Source of the DNA: Balanoglossus misakiensis
Lineage: Eukaryota; Hemichordata
DNA: 64,000 bases
Assembly: GCA_040954595.2 (NCBI GenBank)
Contig: CM082595.2
Coordinates: 8,556,001 to 8,620,000 of the forward strand
Direction: 5' to 3'
The notes beneath the pieces were generated by a model, which made no database searches, was not told where the DNA came from, and saw only the letters and a list, made by a program, of their open reading frames with translations. Positions 9,990-20,095 of this stretch are shown here, piece by piece; position 1 is the stretch's first letter, and each line of letters begins with the position of its first letter. Position numbers and translations under genes: made by a program.

Positions 9990-12055
9990 GGGTCACAATC
10001 TGTGACTATGCCCCAGACACCATTGCCACAAGTAGCAGTTGGGGGTCGTCTGAAACATTTTGTCCAGGAATGGCAGAAAATTACAGACGACCAAACAGTC
10101 CTCTCTTTAGTTTCGGAAGGGGTTCGTCTGTTCTTCAGGACGTTTCCACCCCTTTCGTTGTATCCTCCAAGTCATTTGGTATCGCACCCTTCCCTCCTAT
10201 GTGGAGGGCCATACAGGGGCTGTTGGAAAAAGGGGCCATTCAAAAGGTCCCTTTACCAGTTCAGGATACGGGGTTTTTCAGTCGTGTTTTCCTTATTCCA
10301 AAGAAATCACAGGGATGGAGACCCATTTTGGACCTGAGCGTGCTCAATCAGTACATTATAATCGAGTCTTTCCGTATGGAAACCACTCGAACTATTCGTC
10401 AGGCTCTCTCCACGGGAGATTGGGCAACGACGATAGACTTGCAGGACGCTTATTTCCACATTCCTATCCATGCTCACTTCCAGAGGTACTTTCGCTTTGC
10501 GATAGGGAGCAAACTGTTCCAGTTTGTGGCTCTTCCGTTCGGTTTGGCCACTGCCCCGGCTATTTTTACACGGGTAGTAGGGGCGTTGATGGCTTTTCTT
10601 CATTCCCGAGCAGTACAAGCCAATCCATACCTGGACGACTGGTTGCTACACAATTCCAGTTTCCAGTTGACACTGGCAGACACACAAACCACACTACGGG
10701 AGACCGTTCGTGTGGGGTTCATTCCGAGCACAGACAAGTCTTGTCTAATCCCCTCACAGAGGATCCAGTTCATTGGCATGGTCATGGATCTGTCCAAGGG
10801 TTTAGTTTTCCCTACGGAGGAAAACCTATTGAAATTAGAACAATAAGTGCATCGGATCAGTTCAGAGTCCATGGTCCAAGCAAGCACATTGCTCAGCATC
10901 CTGGGTCGCATGAACTTTCTAGCCGAGGCAATACCTTTAGGCAGACTACATATGAGGCCAATTCAACTGTTCCTGTTGGCTCATTGGAGGCCGGTATCCG
11001 GTCAGTTGACAGACCTTATTCAGGTAAAGCCACCTCTAGTTTCACACCTGCAATGGTGGCTAGACAGGGGGAATACTCTCGAGGGAAATCTCCTAGTATC
11101 CCCGTTGGCGACGGTGTCACTGTTTGTGGACGCATCTCTCCAAGGATGGGGTGCACACTTGGGAGACAGGACAATTTCAGGGATATGGTCAGTCGACCAG
11201 TCAGTGCGGCACATAAATTGGTTGGAAATGAAGGCAGTACAGTTGGCACTTCTCCACTTTCACCAAGACTTTTGCGGCAAGGTGATTCTGATCAGGTCAG
11301 ACAACACCACAGTAGTCGCATTTATAAATCACCAGGGCGGCACCAGATCACCCAGCCTGTGTTATCTGGTATGGGACATGCTGAATTGGTGCCAGGCGAA
11401 CAGCATCACGCTGAAAGCACTCCACGTTCAGGGCACAAGCAACATTCTGGCAGATGCTCTATCACGGGACAAGTTCTATCCACTAGAGTGCGCTCTACGG
11501 CAACCGCTAGTAGAGCAGATTTGTCTGATTTGGGACAGGCCCCACGTAGACCTATTTGCGACAGCCAAGAATCGCAAGTTCCCGATTTACACGTCACTAA
11601 GGTCGGAACCACAAGCACTAGCATGCGACGCTCTGTCAATCAGCTGGAAGGGAATGTTGGCATATGCATTTCCCCCACTACCGTTGATCTCCAGGGTAAT
11701 TTCCAAGGTAGCACACGAAGAATGCGAAATACTTCTAGTTGCACCACTATGGCCAACACGTCCTTGGTTTCCAAGACTACTCCAGTTACTGGTGGACTGT
11801 CCACTGACATTACCACAGAATTGCATGGAGGAGACTGTTCGGCTGCCTCCGGTAGCACAACACCTTCACCTCCACGCTTGGAGACTATCAAGCTCAGTTT
11901 GCAGGCAAGAGGCTTTTCTGCAGAAGCTGCCTCGCGCATCGCACAACACCGACGAGCATCCACCACGGCAGCATATGATTCAAAGTGGTGTTCCTTTCGT
12001 CATTGGTGTGAGAAAAGGTCGATTGATTTTCTCAGACCCACGCCTCCTCAGCTAG
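9990..12055 (+). pseudogene. DIRS reverse transcriptase / RNase H / methyltransferase-like region, broken
   Basis: The RT N-terminus (VGGRLKHFVQEWQKITDD) lies in the third frame near 10036-10090. The frame shifts to the second near 10125-10135. It then shows the palm motifs IDLQDAYFHIP (about 10433), LPFGLATAPAIFTR, and the active-site box YLDD at 10628-10639. A TAA at 10844-10846 interrupts the frame just after the RT. RNase H follows in the same frame with its acidic residues in FVDASLQGWGAHL (Asp at 11129), WLEMKAVQLAL, IRSDNTTVVAFINHQGG and ILADALSR. Next comes the DIRS-typical segment HVDLFATAKNRKFP ... AYAFPPLPLI ... VAPLWPTRPWF, usually called the methyltransferase-like domain. The frame ends at 12055, overlapping the recombinase frame. 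One frameshift and one nonsense codon make it inactive as it stands, unless recoding occurs. Confidence 0.9.
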
Positions 12056-12945
12056 CAGATTTTTTCCTCTACTTGTTTAAGGAGAAAAAGACAGCAGTGA
12101 GCACTATTAAGGCGTACCGTTCAGCTATAGGTAACACACTTCGATTGTTGGGTGAGGAAGTTACTACCCTGGACGGGTCTATTTCTGCTTTGATTAGTAA
12201 TTTCTCTTTGGCGCGACCAGTTGTAAAGTCACTGGTTCCCCAGTGGAGTTTATCTTTGGTTCTACATGCTTTATTAGGAGCTCCATTTGAACCTTTGCAA
12301 ACAGCAGAGATGAAGTTCTTGACGTACAAGACTGTTTTTCTTTTGGCATTAGCTACGGCAGGTCGCCGTAGTGAGCTTCATGCCCTGTCTATGGCTTCAG
12401 CTCATATTCGTTGGTCAGCAGACAGTGTCACTTTGCTTACTGACCCAGCTTTCTTGGCAAAGAATCGGATTGCGGATCTGCCACAATCGCCTCTGGTTAT
12501 TCCGAAACTGACGAAGTTAGTCGGTCAGCGTTCAGAGGATAGGTTGCTCTGTCCTATCAGAGCACTGAAGTATTATTTGCAGAGAACAAAAGACAGGAGG
12601 GGAGAGCAGACAAGACTGTTTATCTCCATTAGGGTTACACCCAGTATGTCTATTTCACAGTCGACTATTTCCAGATGGATCGTCGAGACTATTAAGTTTG
12701 CTTATTCTAGCCCTTCAGAAGAAGCAATTAGCTGGGCTAAGGTGTCAGCTCATGAAGTCAGAGCTCTTGCTGCTTCATGGTCACTTTTTTCAGGGACTTC
12801 CATGGCTGATTTATTGTCTGCAGTCCAGTGGAGATCACAGATTACTTTTTCCTCTGCTTATCTGCGAGATATGGCAGCGGAAGCAGATGGCTTATTTTCC
12901 TTGGGTCCTATCTGTGTAGCTCAAAGGGTAGCTCACAGTAAGTAA
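11623..12945 (+). CDS. DIRS tyrosine recombinase (integrase-like)
   Basis: This enzyme would join the element's circular DNA intermediate to the genome through a tyrosine-DNA linkage. The frame is open from 10201 to 12945. ATG 11623 is one possible start giving 440 residues, and the recombinase domain proper starts near 11875 (LKLSLQARGFSAEAASRIAQ). An N-terminal SAM-like core-binding region (AYDSKWCSFRHWCEK, STIKAYRSAIGNTLRLLG) precedes the catalytic part. Catalytic residues by motif are Arg in TAGRRSELHAL (codon 12364), His and Arg in SAHEVRALAASW (12751 and 12760), and the nucleophilic Tyr in SSAYLRD (12859). All four are present and no stop interrupts, so this is the best preserved part of the element. 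The upstream open stretch overlaps RT/RNase H in another frame and is probably not translated as one protein. Confidence 0.9.
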   Translation: MRRSVNQLEGNVGICISPTTVDLQGNFQGSTRRMRNTSSCTTMANTSLVSKTTPVTGGLSTDITTELHGGDCSAASGSTTPSPPRLETIKLSLQARGFSAEAASRIAQHRRASTTAAYDSKWCSFRHWCEKRSIDFLRPTPPQLADFFLYLFKEKKTAVSTIKAYRSAIGNTLRLLGEEVTTLDGSISALISNFSLARPVVKSLVPQWSLSLVLHALLGAPFEPLQTAEMKFLTYKTVFLLALATAGRRSELHALSMASAHIRWSADSVTLLTDPAFLAKNRIADLPQSPLVIPKLTKLVGQRSEDRLLCPIRALKYYLQRTKDRRGEQTRLFISIRVTPSMSISQSTISRWIVETIKFAYSSPSEEAISWAKVSAHEVRALAASWSLFSGTSMADLLSAVQWRSQITFSSAYLRDMAAEADGLFSLGPICVAQRVAHSK

Positions 12946-13017
12946 TAGCCTGGTTCTTTCTGTTGGAATTTTGTTTTTTCGGTTCAAGTCCCACCGCCAG
13001 TTGTTCCTTGGGACTCT

Positions 13018-13117
13018 GTAGGCTATAGGTTGGATCAAAGGTATGGTATTTATGCCATAAAAACAAAAAATTTTCTATTTTCGTTTCTGTTAGTAAATAC
13101 TTACCTTTGATCCAACC
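13018..13117. repeat. DIRS internal complementary region
   Basis: The first half (GGCTATAGGTTGGATCAAAG ... TTTATGCCAT) is the reverse complement of the left end of the element, including its unique outer 17 bases. The second half (AAAAACAAAAAATTTTC ... CTTTGATCCAACC) is the reverse complement of the right end. The two halves meet exactly as the joined ends of a circle would. This is the hallmark used in the DIRS circular-intermediate replication model. Confidence 0.9.
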
Positions 13118-13230
13118 AGATACCCACCCGCCTCCCCACACTTGACCTGTGACTGTTTTTCCATTATTCATAAATTTTGGATGGGTCCTCAGTGCACGGG
13201 CAGCATAGTTTCGGCCTGAGCAGTTATTTC

Positions 13231-13370
13231 TCGTGCTGAGCAATACTGAATATTCACGGCTGGACAGGTGGTATATGTACTCGGTGAGTATGACGTAATC
13301 AGGGGAAAGTTTTTTATCTCAGCGGTCGTTAGAGGGCGAGATATATTAGGCTATAGGTTGGATCAAAGGT
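13231..13370. repeat. DIRS right inverted terminal repeat
   Basis: Reverse complement of 7779-7922. It is followed by the right-end-specific tail 13371-13414 (AAGTATTTACTAACAG ... TTTTTTGTTTTT), which is also found inverted in the internal complementary region. Confidence 0.9.
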
Positions 13371-13494
13371 AAGTATTTACTAACAGAAACGAAAATAGAA
13401 AATTTTTTGTTTTTATTCAATATTATTCTGGGTGTCACCCATCATTTCTTGTTCAGCTCGGTGAAGCTAGGTAAGCAATGTTGTTATTGTTTAA

Positions 13495-14096
13495 AGCCTC
13501 AGTATTTCTCGTAGGGGCAAAATTTTGTTTGAAACGGCATCTATAATTTCTAAAAGTAGATGATAATTGATACTGAATCGAACAGTCATCATCCCCAGCT
13601 CTGCTCATAAACTCATACAATTTACAATATAACGAGTGAAGAATAACTTTCTGTCCGGACAGAAAGTCACGTGAGTCAGGCTCCTGTTGACACACGTGAC
13701 TAGTGCGCATGCGCACTCCAATGTGAATCTATGCGGAAGAGGTTTGGTCGCCCCAAATCAAGCGACTCAGCGAAGAAATGCGCACTAATTCGGCGAAATT
13801 TTGGGAAGATAACTTTATGGGAGAAATCAGTCGATGGAACCAGATCAAATCCGAAAATGGTCTGACCATCAAATGTCAAAGTGGCACGTTTGCTGATCGA
13901 CGTGTACAACATTTCCGTTGTAAACAAACCCGCGCATCATTTCAAGTGTTACGGAAAATATTTACAGCTTGCATGTAGCTGCAGTTGCCCAAACCTTTCT
14001 TCTATCTTCATTATGTAGTATTCCATGATGAATGTACAGGAAAAACGGGCATTTTTCGATGATGAAAAATGGATACACACGAGAAATACTGGGGCT
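13495..14096. mobile_element. 602-bp TTAA-flanked MITE
   Basis: Its ends are AGCCTCAGTATTTCTCGT and the near reverse complement ACGAGAAATACTGGGGCT. TTAA lies on both sides (13491-13494 and 14097-14100), while the paralogous introns at ~3530 and ~29690 have a single GTTTAAACATTG. TTAA duplication points to the piggyBac or Kolobok superfamilies (inference). No transposase is visible. It contains two perfect palindromes, one at 13646-13668 around CTGTCCGGACAG and AGTGCGCATGCGCACT at about 13703-13718. Confidence 0.8.
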
Positions 14097-14101
14097 TTAA
14101 A

Positions 14102-15195
14102 CATTGTATTCAAGCCTGGGTCTGGACTTGGATGCAATTTGTCAATAATAACAGTGATTGGTAACTGCATGTTTTCATAACTGGCTATCTGTTAAAGAGA
14201 CCAGCTGTTCTTTTTGCTGTGTGTACAGTACACATGCCATTGGCAGCTTATGGCTTAGTCAGTGTTTGCCTGTTGATTTCTCTATGTGTGTGTGTCAGTC
14301 TGTCTGTATATGTACTCCGGTGTAGACTTTTTTATTGTGTTATCCCTGAATGGGACCACTGTGTCCTTAACGCGATGTTTTACACTCAGCAGCGATAATT
14401 TGTCTAACACGAGCAAAAATATCCCCAACTCGTCTGAGAAATCTTATACCAGGTCCTAAGGTTGTGAGATTTATGGAATCTCACACTCCCAAGACTTGGG
14501 ATCATATTTCTCACATGTGTTGAGGATTTTCTGTCCCAAACAAGCTGCAGGCGAGTGTTGGACAAAATATCCCTGACGAGTGTGAGAAATATGATCCCAG
14601 GTCCTTCATGTATGAGATTATATTTCTCATACGGCCACAAATTAGCCAAATTCATCTGAAAACATTGAATAAATGACTCTTGAACTGTCATCTGGCATGT
14701 TGTAGTTTCTGTATCGCGTCATAGGATAACATTTAACACACGTTATTAAAGAACACTTTGTCATCCAATCAGCGATCGCGTCATATAAAGCTTTCAATTC
14801 AGTGAGAATGTGGGATTGATTTGTTCTCACACTCTGATCCCACACTCTCAGCATGCCAGGAGTGTGAGAATCTATTTAGATCTACGAGTTTGAAATCTTA
14901 GGTGAAGAGTTTATCAATTTCACTGCCAACCCTGTAGGGCATTCTGGGATATGTGTTCATGCCAAAGCACAAACAGTTATGACCTGACAGCTCAGTTTGT
15001 AAATCATTTCTACAAATCCACAAAGAGACTCAAAGTTTAGAAAAGTTGTGTCTGTTAGAAATATTAGAAATATTACTGTTAATACTTAATTTCAAAGCCA
15101 TGTGAATTTGTTCACTTTAGGGAAATTTTTAAAGGAAGGGAGGATTGGTATTGACTTGAATAATTACAATGGATGTTTTTGTTCTCTATTTTCAG
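14102..15195 (+). repeat. duplicated intron before exon c (copy 1)
   Basis: Matches 3541-4590 and 19300-19972, and in part 29690-30400. It includes a copy of the palindrome at about 14461-14620 and ends in the acceptor CTCTATTTTCAG. Confidence 0.7.
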
Positions 15196-15318
15196 ATGTG
15201 AATAATGAGTGTTCAGATTCTGTTTGTGCTGGAGGGTGTCTCAATGCAGAGGGTGGATTCAGCTGTAATTGTGGTGATGATGGTTTCTCTCTGAGTGCAG
15301 ATCATGTCAATTGTTTAG
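15196..15318 (+). CDS. EGF-like exon type c, copy 1
   Basis: An open 123-bp phase 1-1 exon between acceptor CTATTTTCAG and donor GTAAGT. It encodes a calcium-binding EGF-like repeat with start DVNNECSDSVCAGGC, hydroxylation consensus CLNAEGGFSCNC and end SADHVNCL. Cysteines are at 6, 11, 15, 24, 26 and 40. One residue is inserted before the first cysteine compared with the usual D-x-N-E-C (DVNNEC), and the C1-C2 spacing is short. Only two or three bases differ from copy c2. It is the first undamaged exon downstream of the DIRS and MITE insertions, about 7.5 kb from exon b2. Confidence 0.75.
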
Positions 15319-15749
15319 GTAAGTTTTTTTTGAGTGGGGAGGGGATAGACCAACAATTGCTTTGCATTTCCTGCCTCAAAAGGGCGCTTACACAAGTTGT
15401 AAGTGGCAAAGATTACAGCGAGTCACCATGTAAAAAAATAAATAAATAAAAGTTATCAGGCACTTTCCAAAGTTACACATTTAGAAAAAAATGAGTTTGT
15501 TGTCTCGTGTGTGATATTTTTGGCTAACAAAACACTAGCGTCTAATGTGGTTACTACATTGTTTGTTTATCAGTATACAGTACTGGTACAGATAAACATA
15601 TGATATGACCAAGTTATATGCCAGATGATATTTATCAAGTTTCACACAATTTTGCTCTCTTGTCGTATATTTTTTTCAAAGCCAACTGTACATGTAATTC
15701 AGATGTATTCATTCAAACACAATTTATCATATTTGTGTTTTCCCCACAG
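15319..15749 (+). repeat. intron between exons c and d (copy 1)
   Basis: A 431-bp intron nearly identical to 20096-20515. It contains an A/T-rich tract (AAAAAAATAAATAAATAAAA) and ends in TTTTCCCCACAG. No other feature was seen. Confidence 0.7.
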
Positions 15750-15875
15750 ATGACAATGAGTGCGATCAAGCTGGTTGGTCACCGTGCCAACAAGTATGTT
15801 ACAACACACCAGCCAGTTACCAGTGTGGTTGTAGACCAGGATTTAAGTTGCACAGAAATCAACATATATGTGTTG
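15750..15875 (+). CDS. EGF-like exon type d, copy 1
   Basis: An open 126-bp phase 1-1 exon between acceptor TTTTCCCCACAG and donor GTGAGT. It encodes a calcium-binding EGF-like repeat of 42 residues with start [17 protein letters not shown], hydroxylation consensus CYNTPASYQCGC, then [10 protein letters not shown] and the last cysteine at position 41. Cysteines are at 5, 13, 17, 26, 28 and 41. All features of a functional cbEGF are kept. It sits 431 bp after exon c1 in the same phase, so c1 and d1 can be joined directly. Confidence 0.8.
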
Positions 15876-16026
15876 GTGAGTATCTACAATTTGGAGAGAA
15901 AGTAAGATGTATGTGTTTGTACTATGTAAGTGTCTAATACATGTACATGTATATGTGACACTGAAATCATACATTGTACAGTCAGTCATTGGTAAATGTC
16001 TGCTATTCATGACACAAATCAACATA

Positions 16027-16212
16027 CAGTCAAACCTGTCTGAGTGGCCACCTCTATGAAACAGCCACATATATATAGTGGCCACTTTATTCTGGTCCCT
16101 GTGTAATTTACATCCGCTTTAATTGACTTTTCTACCAGGTATAATGGCCACCTGTCTATAAAGGCCAGTTTAGGAAAGTCCCTTCACTAGCCATAATGGG
16201 CAGGTTTGACTG
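16027..16212. mobile_element. TA-flanked mariner-like MITE, copy 1
   Basis: It begins CAGTCAAACCTGTCTGAGTG and ends with GGCAGGTTTGACTG, its reverse complement at the tip, with a preceding TA (the right side is CA). At 186 bp it is too short to code. A second copy lies at 20773-20958 and the right half survives at 4597-4744. Confidence 0.6.
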
Positions 16213-16690
16213 CACTTGTGTTAATTTCTGTCTGTTATACATGTAACAGAACACTTCATGAATCATGACATTATAGGCGTTTTCATAAAGAGGGCACACT
16301 TCCAAAATAAGGTGTCATCTCCAAGCAGACAATGTGAAAAAGGAGGCCAGTAGGTTACAGAGTACTGCTTGAGCTCATCTAGTTTGTTGTATACATGATA
16401 CAAATTGCGTGTAAAACTGACCTTACAATAAAATGTGGCTGTCGAAAGTCAGTCCCAACTATAGTGTTGATACACAAGACAATTGAGTTTTTACTCTGGC
16501 CTCGTGTTCGCGTCTTGGAAGGGTAACATGACTGCATAGCAATGTTTTATTACAATTTGATACATAGAGAAATGGACTACTGTGACAGTATTGACTCTGG
16601 GAACTATGTAAATGATTCCCAGCCTCAAAATTCTGACTGTCTACAATTATATTTTTTAGCATTTTTGTTGTGTATATCAACTGCACTTTC
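16213..16690 (+). repeat. duplicated intron after exon d (copy 1), truncated
   Basis: Follows 4745-5250 and 20959-21465 (CAAAATAAGGTGTCATCTCC; GGACTACTGTGACAGTATTG), then departs at about 16635, after CTCAAAATTCTGACT. The expected exon a of this block is missing. Confidence 0.6.
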
Positions 16691-16734
16691 AAGTACAGTC
16701 AAACCCGTCTAACACCAAAGGGACTGAAGAAATT

Positions 16735-19285
16735 ATTCAGATTGCAGGTGTCCAATTTAAATTTTCTCTCCTGTCACAAAAATTTCATGGGAATTCTAAT
16801 TCTAAAAGGAAAACTCATTTGATAAAAGATCTCAAAGTCAAGTTTTGGATGTGGCTCCAGTTCAAGTATTGTATGTGATTAATTTTCTGGAGCTCAAGTC
16901 TGTATACTTAAAGTAGAGTTGGTCACATGGACTTGGGTAATCTGAGTGTGGTCAGAAATTGAACTTACACACATTGATTGAGTTAAGAACATGTCTGGTG
17001 TATTACTGTAATATGACTAGATACTGCAAATGCATTAACTATAAGCGTTTGTTAAAATATGCAGTTTTCATCGACATATATGATTCACAAAATTAAATAC
17101 ACATGTTCATTAAAACCCACTATGATAGAGCGCCCCCACTGTTCCGAATGTCAATGTTGAAGTCCTACATCTATGACGTCATGCCTAGCTGTCAATGTTA
17201 ACTGATATGTACTTGTACTACTAGTAAATGGAAGTACTTTAAAGTAAAGCTCAGATGCAAGGGTTTTGTAAAATAAATATAATATTAAAACGTTGCCATC
17301 ATTTTAGTCCTTTGGAACAGCGGTCCAATTGACTAATGTGATCACTCTGTGTGCGGCATATGGCATATTAAGCATTTAGCATTTTTCAATCAGAAGCCGT
17401 TAATCCTGTGATTAATTCTGCTTCTTGCAACATTGATTTTAAATCACCACACATGAATATTTTTGTCCAAAGGACTGTGGTGCCCAAGTTTTTATGATGA
17501 AATAATCAAACAGTGAAATTCACTGAAGAAGTGTGTGAGCACTTGCCCTATCATTGTTCAATGAAAGGTGACCACCAAACTCAGCAAGGAGAATTCATCT
17601 GACGCCTTGAGCATACCACCAACAACAACCAATGTATTGAAAATACTTTCTGAAACCTTTCAGTCGATGTTGCTTGATGTATATTGTATGACTGGACTCA
17701 ATCATTAGGTTTTTTTGCATTGACATTTTCAACAGCGTATCAAACTATTTTTTATTTGAGTTCATCATCGTAGTGATGGTACGTGCCATGCTTTTGTTTC
17801 TTCGTGTGTGAAGTGACATCATTGTTGACAGTTACAATCTGATCAGGTGACATGCCACATTGGTATATTTTGTCAACATCAACAGTATTGTTTTAATGTG
17901 GTTGACTGACATCACTTGGGGTTGGATAAAGTGCTTTCTGAGCAATATTATAACAGCAGCTATCAAGAATGTAAAAAATATTGAAAACAGGCCATATCCT
18001 TAGCATTCCCTTTCATATTGTGTCTGCATTGCAATTGGTGATGTACAAAGTCCTTTTGACAACATGCATGGCTGGTTTATTGTTGTTTTTTGTAAGAAAC
18101 AAGTCTTTGATTTCCTGACTGCTAATTGCTGTCTTTGTACTACACTTCTAGTAATATCTCCATATCTAGCTTTGCACCTCACATTTAATAAATAGACTTT
18201 TGGATGTTTTGACACTTCTTGACAATGAAAGTGTATGGTTGCAGTGATCAAATGATACACAAATCAAAGGAACAAAGAGTGACTTTTCATTCTTTTGAGA
18301 ACCTTGCATTCTTATATTTAAATGCTTGCCCACTGGCCCTAGGTGTAAAATAGCAAAATTTTATCCATTTACTATATTAAAAAAATATTGTGCCAAAGAG
18401 TTGGAAGTCCAAATATCTTTACTTAATAATTTAATACTTTAATAATTACTCACAGTTTCCCTTAAGGTTTGGCCAACCTCTGGTGAAAGGATGACTTGTG
18501 ATATAGTGTTTTAAATTGGAATATAATATGAGGTTATTACGAAAATACCGCAAAGTATGCACAAGGACATTAGCGCCAAGTATCTCCCGACGCGTAGCGG
18601 AGGGTGATGCGCTGCGCTAATGTCCGAGTGCATACTTTGCGGTATTTTTGTAATAACCTTATTATTATACATCTTACATCTCCGTTAGTTCTTGTGTTGC
18701 ATGTTACTTGGCTTTTAAAACGCCCAAAATGCCGATACAATCGATCGTAAACCGCTCAGCTGAAACAGTGAGCAGCCTTCTTTCTTTTTTGTTACGTGCG
18801 TTGGAGCGGGGGTGTCTTGAAACCGTCTGCATAACAACACATACCTGTACAAAGTGAGTTGGGGTGCCTTGAAACTTGGGGCGTATTTAACACGCGTTAC
18901 GTATGTACTATTCCGTACAGCTTTTTTAGTGCACGCTAAATTCTACTGTTCTCGGTGCCAGATGTATAATAAATACATATATTTTAAATATTTCATATTT
19001 TCAATCTAAAAGAGGGAGCTGCTTCCTCAAAATATAATTGACTGTCAGAATGAAAGGCAAGCAATTCAGGCAAGTTAACTCTAACACAACAACTCTTCAA
19101 TTAAATAATTGACATCAGACAACCACAAAGGCGATATTCAATTAATTTGTATGAATTCAAATGCAGTTAACAGATTTAAAATTACTGGTAGGCGTAGATT
19201 TTGTCAGCGTTTTCCTTCATGAGTTACTTTGCTATTAGTTTGTTCTGTGTAGTTGAATTGAACAGTGTTTGGTCTGTTCATAGTA
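16735..19285. repeat. large duplicated segment, copy 1 (pairs with 31735-33890)
   Basis: A run of over 2 kb matching 31735-33890 in the same orientation with scattered changes and small indels. Examples are AGTTTTGGATGTGGCTCCAG, GACGTCATGCCTAGCTGTCA and TGACTGTCAGAATGAAAGGC. No exon was recognised in either copy. This copy has an extra hairpin-bearing insertion at about 18523-18972. It joins block sequence again near 19300. Confidence 0.7.
18523..18972. mobile_element. hairpin-bearing insertion inside the duplicated segment
   Basis: Absent from the paralogous position near 33555. It contains a 46-bp inverted repeat (18531-18576 against 18614-18659, three mismatches; AGGTTATTACGAAAATACCG) around a GC-rich centre (CTCCCGACGCGTAGCGGAGG). 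A second inverted pair, TTATTATACATCT (about 18660) and AGATGTATAATAA (about 18960), lies at the right. No coding frame was seen. It is probably a non-autonomous DNA element. Confidence 0.55.
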
Positions 19286-19972
19286 CTGTACAAGTGTCAT
19301 ATTTCTCACATGAGTTGGGGATTTTCTGTCCCAAACAAGCTGCAGGCGAATGTGGGACAAAATATCAATGACGGGTGTGAGAAATATGATCCTGGGTCCT
19401 TGGTGTATGAGATTGTATTTCTCACACGGCTACAAATTAGCCAAATTCGTTAAATAAATGACTCTTGAACTGTCATCTGGCACATTGTAGATTCTGTATC
19501 GCGTCATTGGATAACATTTAGCACATGTTGTTAAAGAACTCTTTGTCATCCAATCAGCGCTCGCATCATATACAGCTTTCGATTCAGTGAGAATGTGGGA
19601 TTGATTTGTTCTCACACTCTGATCCAACACTCTCAGCATGCCAGGAGTGTGACAATCTATTACAAGTTTGAAATCTTAGGTGAAGAGTTTATCAATCTCA
19701 CTGCCAACCCTGTAGGGCATTCTGGGATATGTGTTCATGCCAAAGCACAAACAGCCATGACCTGACAGCTCAGTTTGTAGATCATTTCTACAAATCCACA
19801 AAGAGACTCAAAGTTTAGAAATGTTGTGTCGGTTAGAAATATTAGACGTATCACTGTTAATACTTTATTTCAAAGCCATGTGAATTTGTTCACATTAGGG
19901 AAATTTTTAAAGGAAGGGAGGATTGGTATTGACTTGAATAATTACAATGGATGTTTTGTTCTCCATTTTCAG
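19286..19972 (+). repeat. duplicated intron before exon c (copy 2)
   Basis: Begins inside the palindrome region (TCATATTTCTCACATGAGTT) and follows 3940-4590 and 14505-15195. The upstream exon b of this block is absent, replaced by the 16.7-19.3 kb segment. Confidence 0.65.
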
Positions 19973-20095
19973 ATGTGAATAATGAGTGTTCAGATTCTGT
20001 TTGTGCTGGAGGGTGTCTAAATGCAGAGGGTGGATTCAGCTGTAGTTGTGGTGATGATGGTTTCTCTCTGAGTGCAGATCATGTCAATTGTTTAG
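19973..20095 (+). CDS. EGF-like exon type c, copy 2
   Basis: An open 123-bp phase 1-1 exon between acceptor CTCCATTTTCAG and donor GTAAGT. The encoded repeat is almost identical to c1 (DVNNECSDSVCAGGC; CLNAEGGFSCSC, with Ser where c1 has Asn). All six cysteines are kept. It shares the inserted Asn before the first cysteine with c1, so that feature predates the duplication. Its partner d2 lies 430 bp downstream. Confidence 0.75.

Larger units (their letters stand above)
7762..13414 (+). mobile_element. DIRS-type tyrosine-recombinase retrotransposon
   Basis: A complete-looking 5.65-kb DIRS element. It has inverted terminal repeats, an internal complementary region, a gag-like region, a reverse transcriptase/RNase H/methyltransferase-like region, and an overlapping tyrosine recombinase frame, in the classic DIRS order. 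Its ends are fixed by comparison with the uninterrupted paralogous introns at ~3440 and ~29612 (GAATTTTTATTCA). There is no target-site duplication beyond the shared T run, as expected for recombinase-mediated insertion of a circular intermediate. It is in the same orientation as the host EGF gene. Gag and RT frames are interrupted by stops and frameshifts, so this copy is probably not autonomous, although its recombinase frame is open. Confidence 0.92.

Noticed and set aside
10201-12945. A single 914-residue protein
   Set aside because: Only the C-terminal part is recognisable (tyrosine recombinase). The first ~550 codons overlap RT/RNase H in another phase and have no domain, so they are treated as an open overlap, not as a protein.
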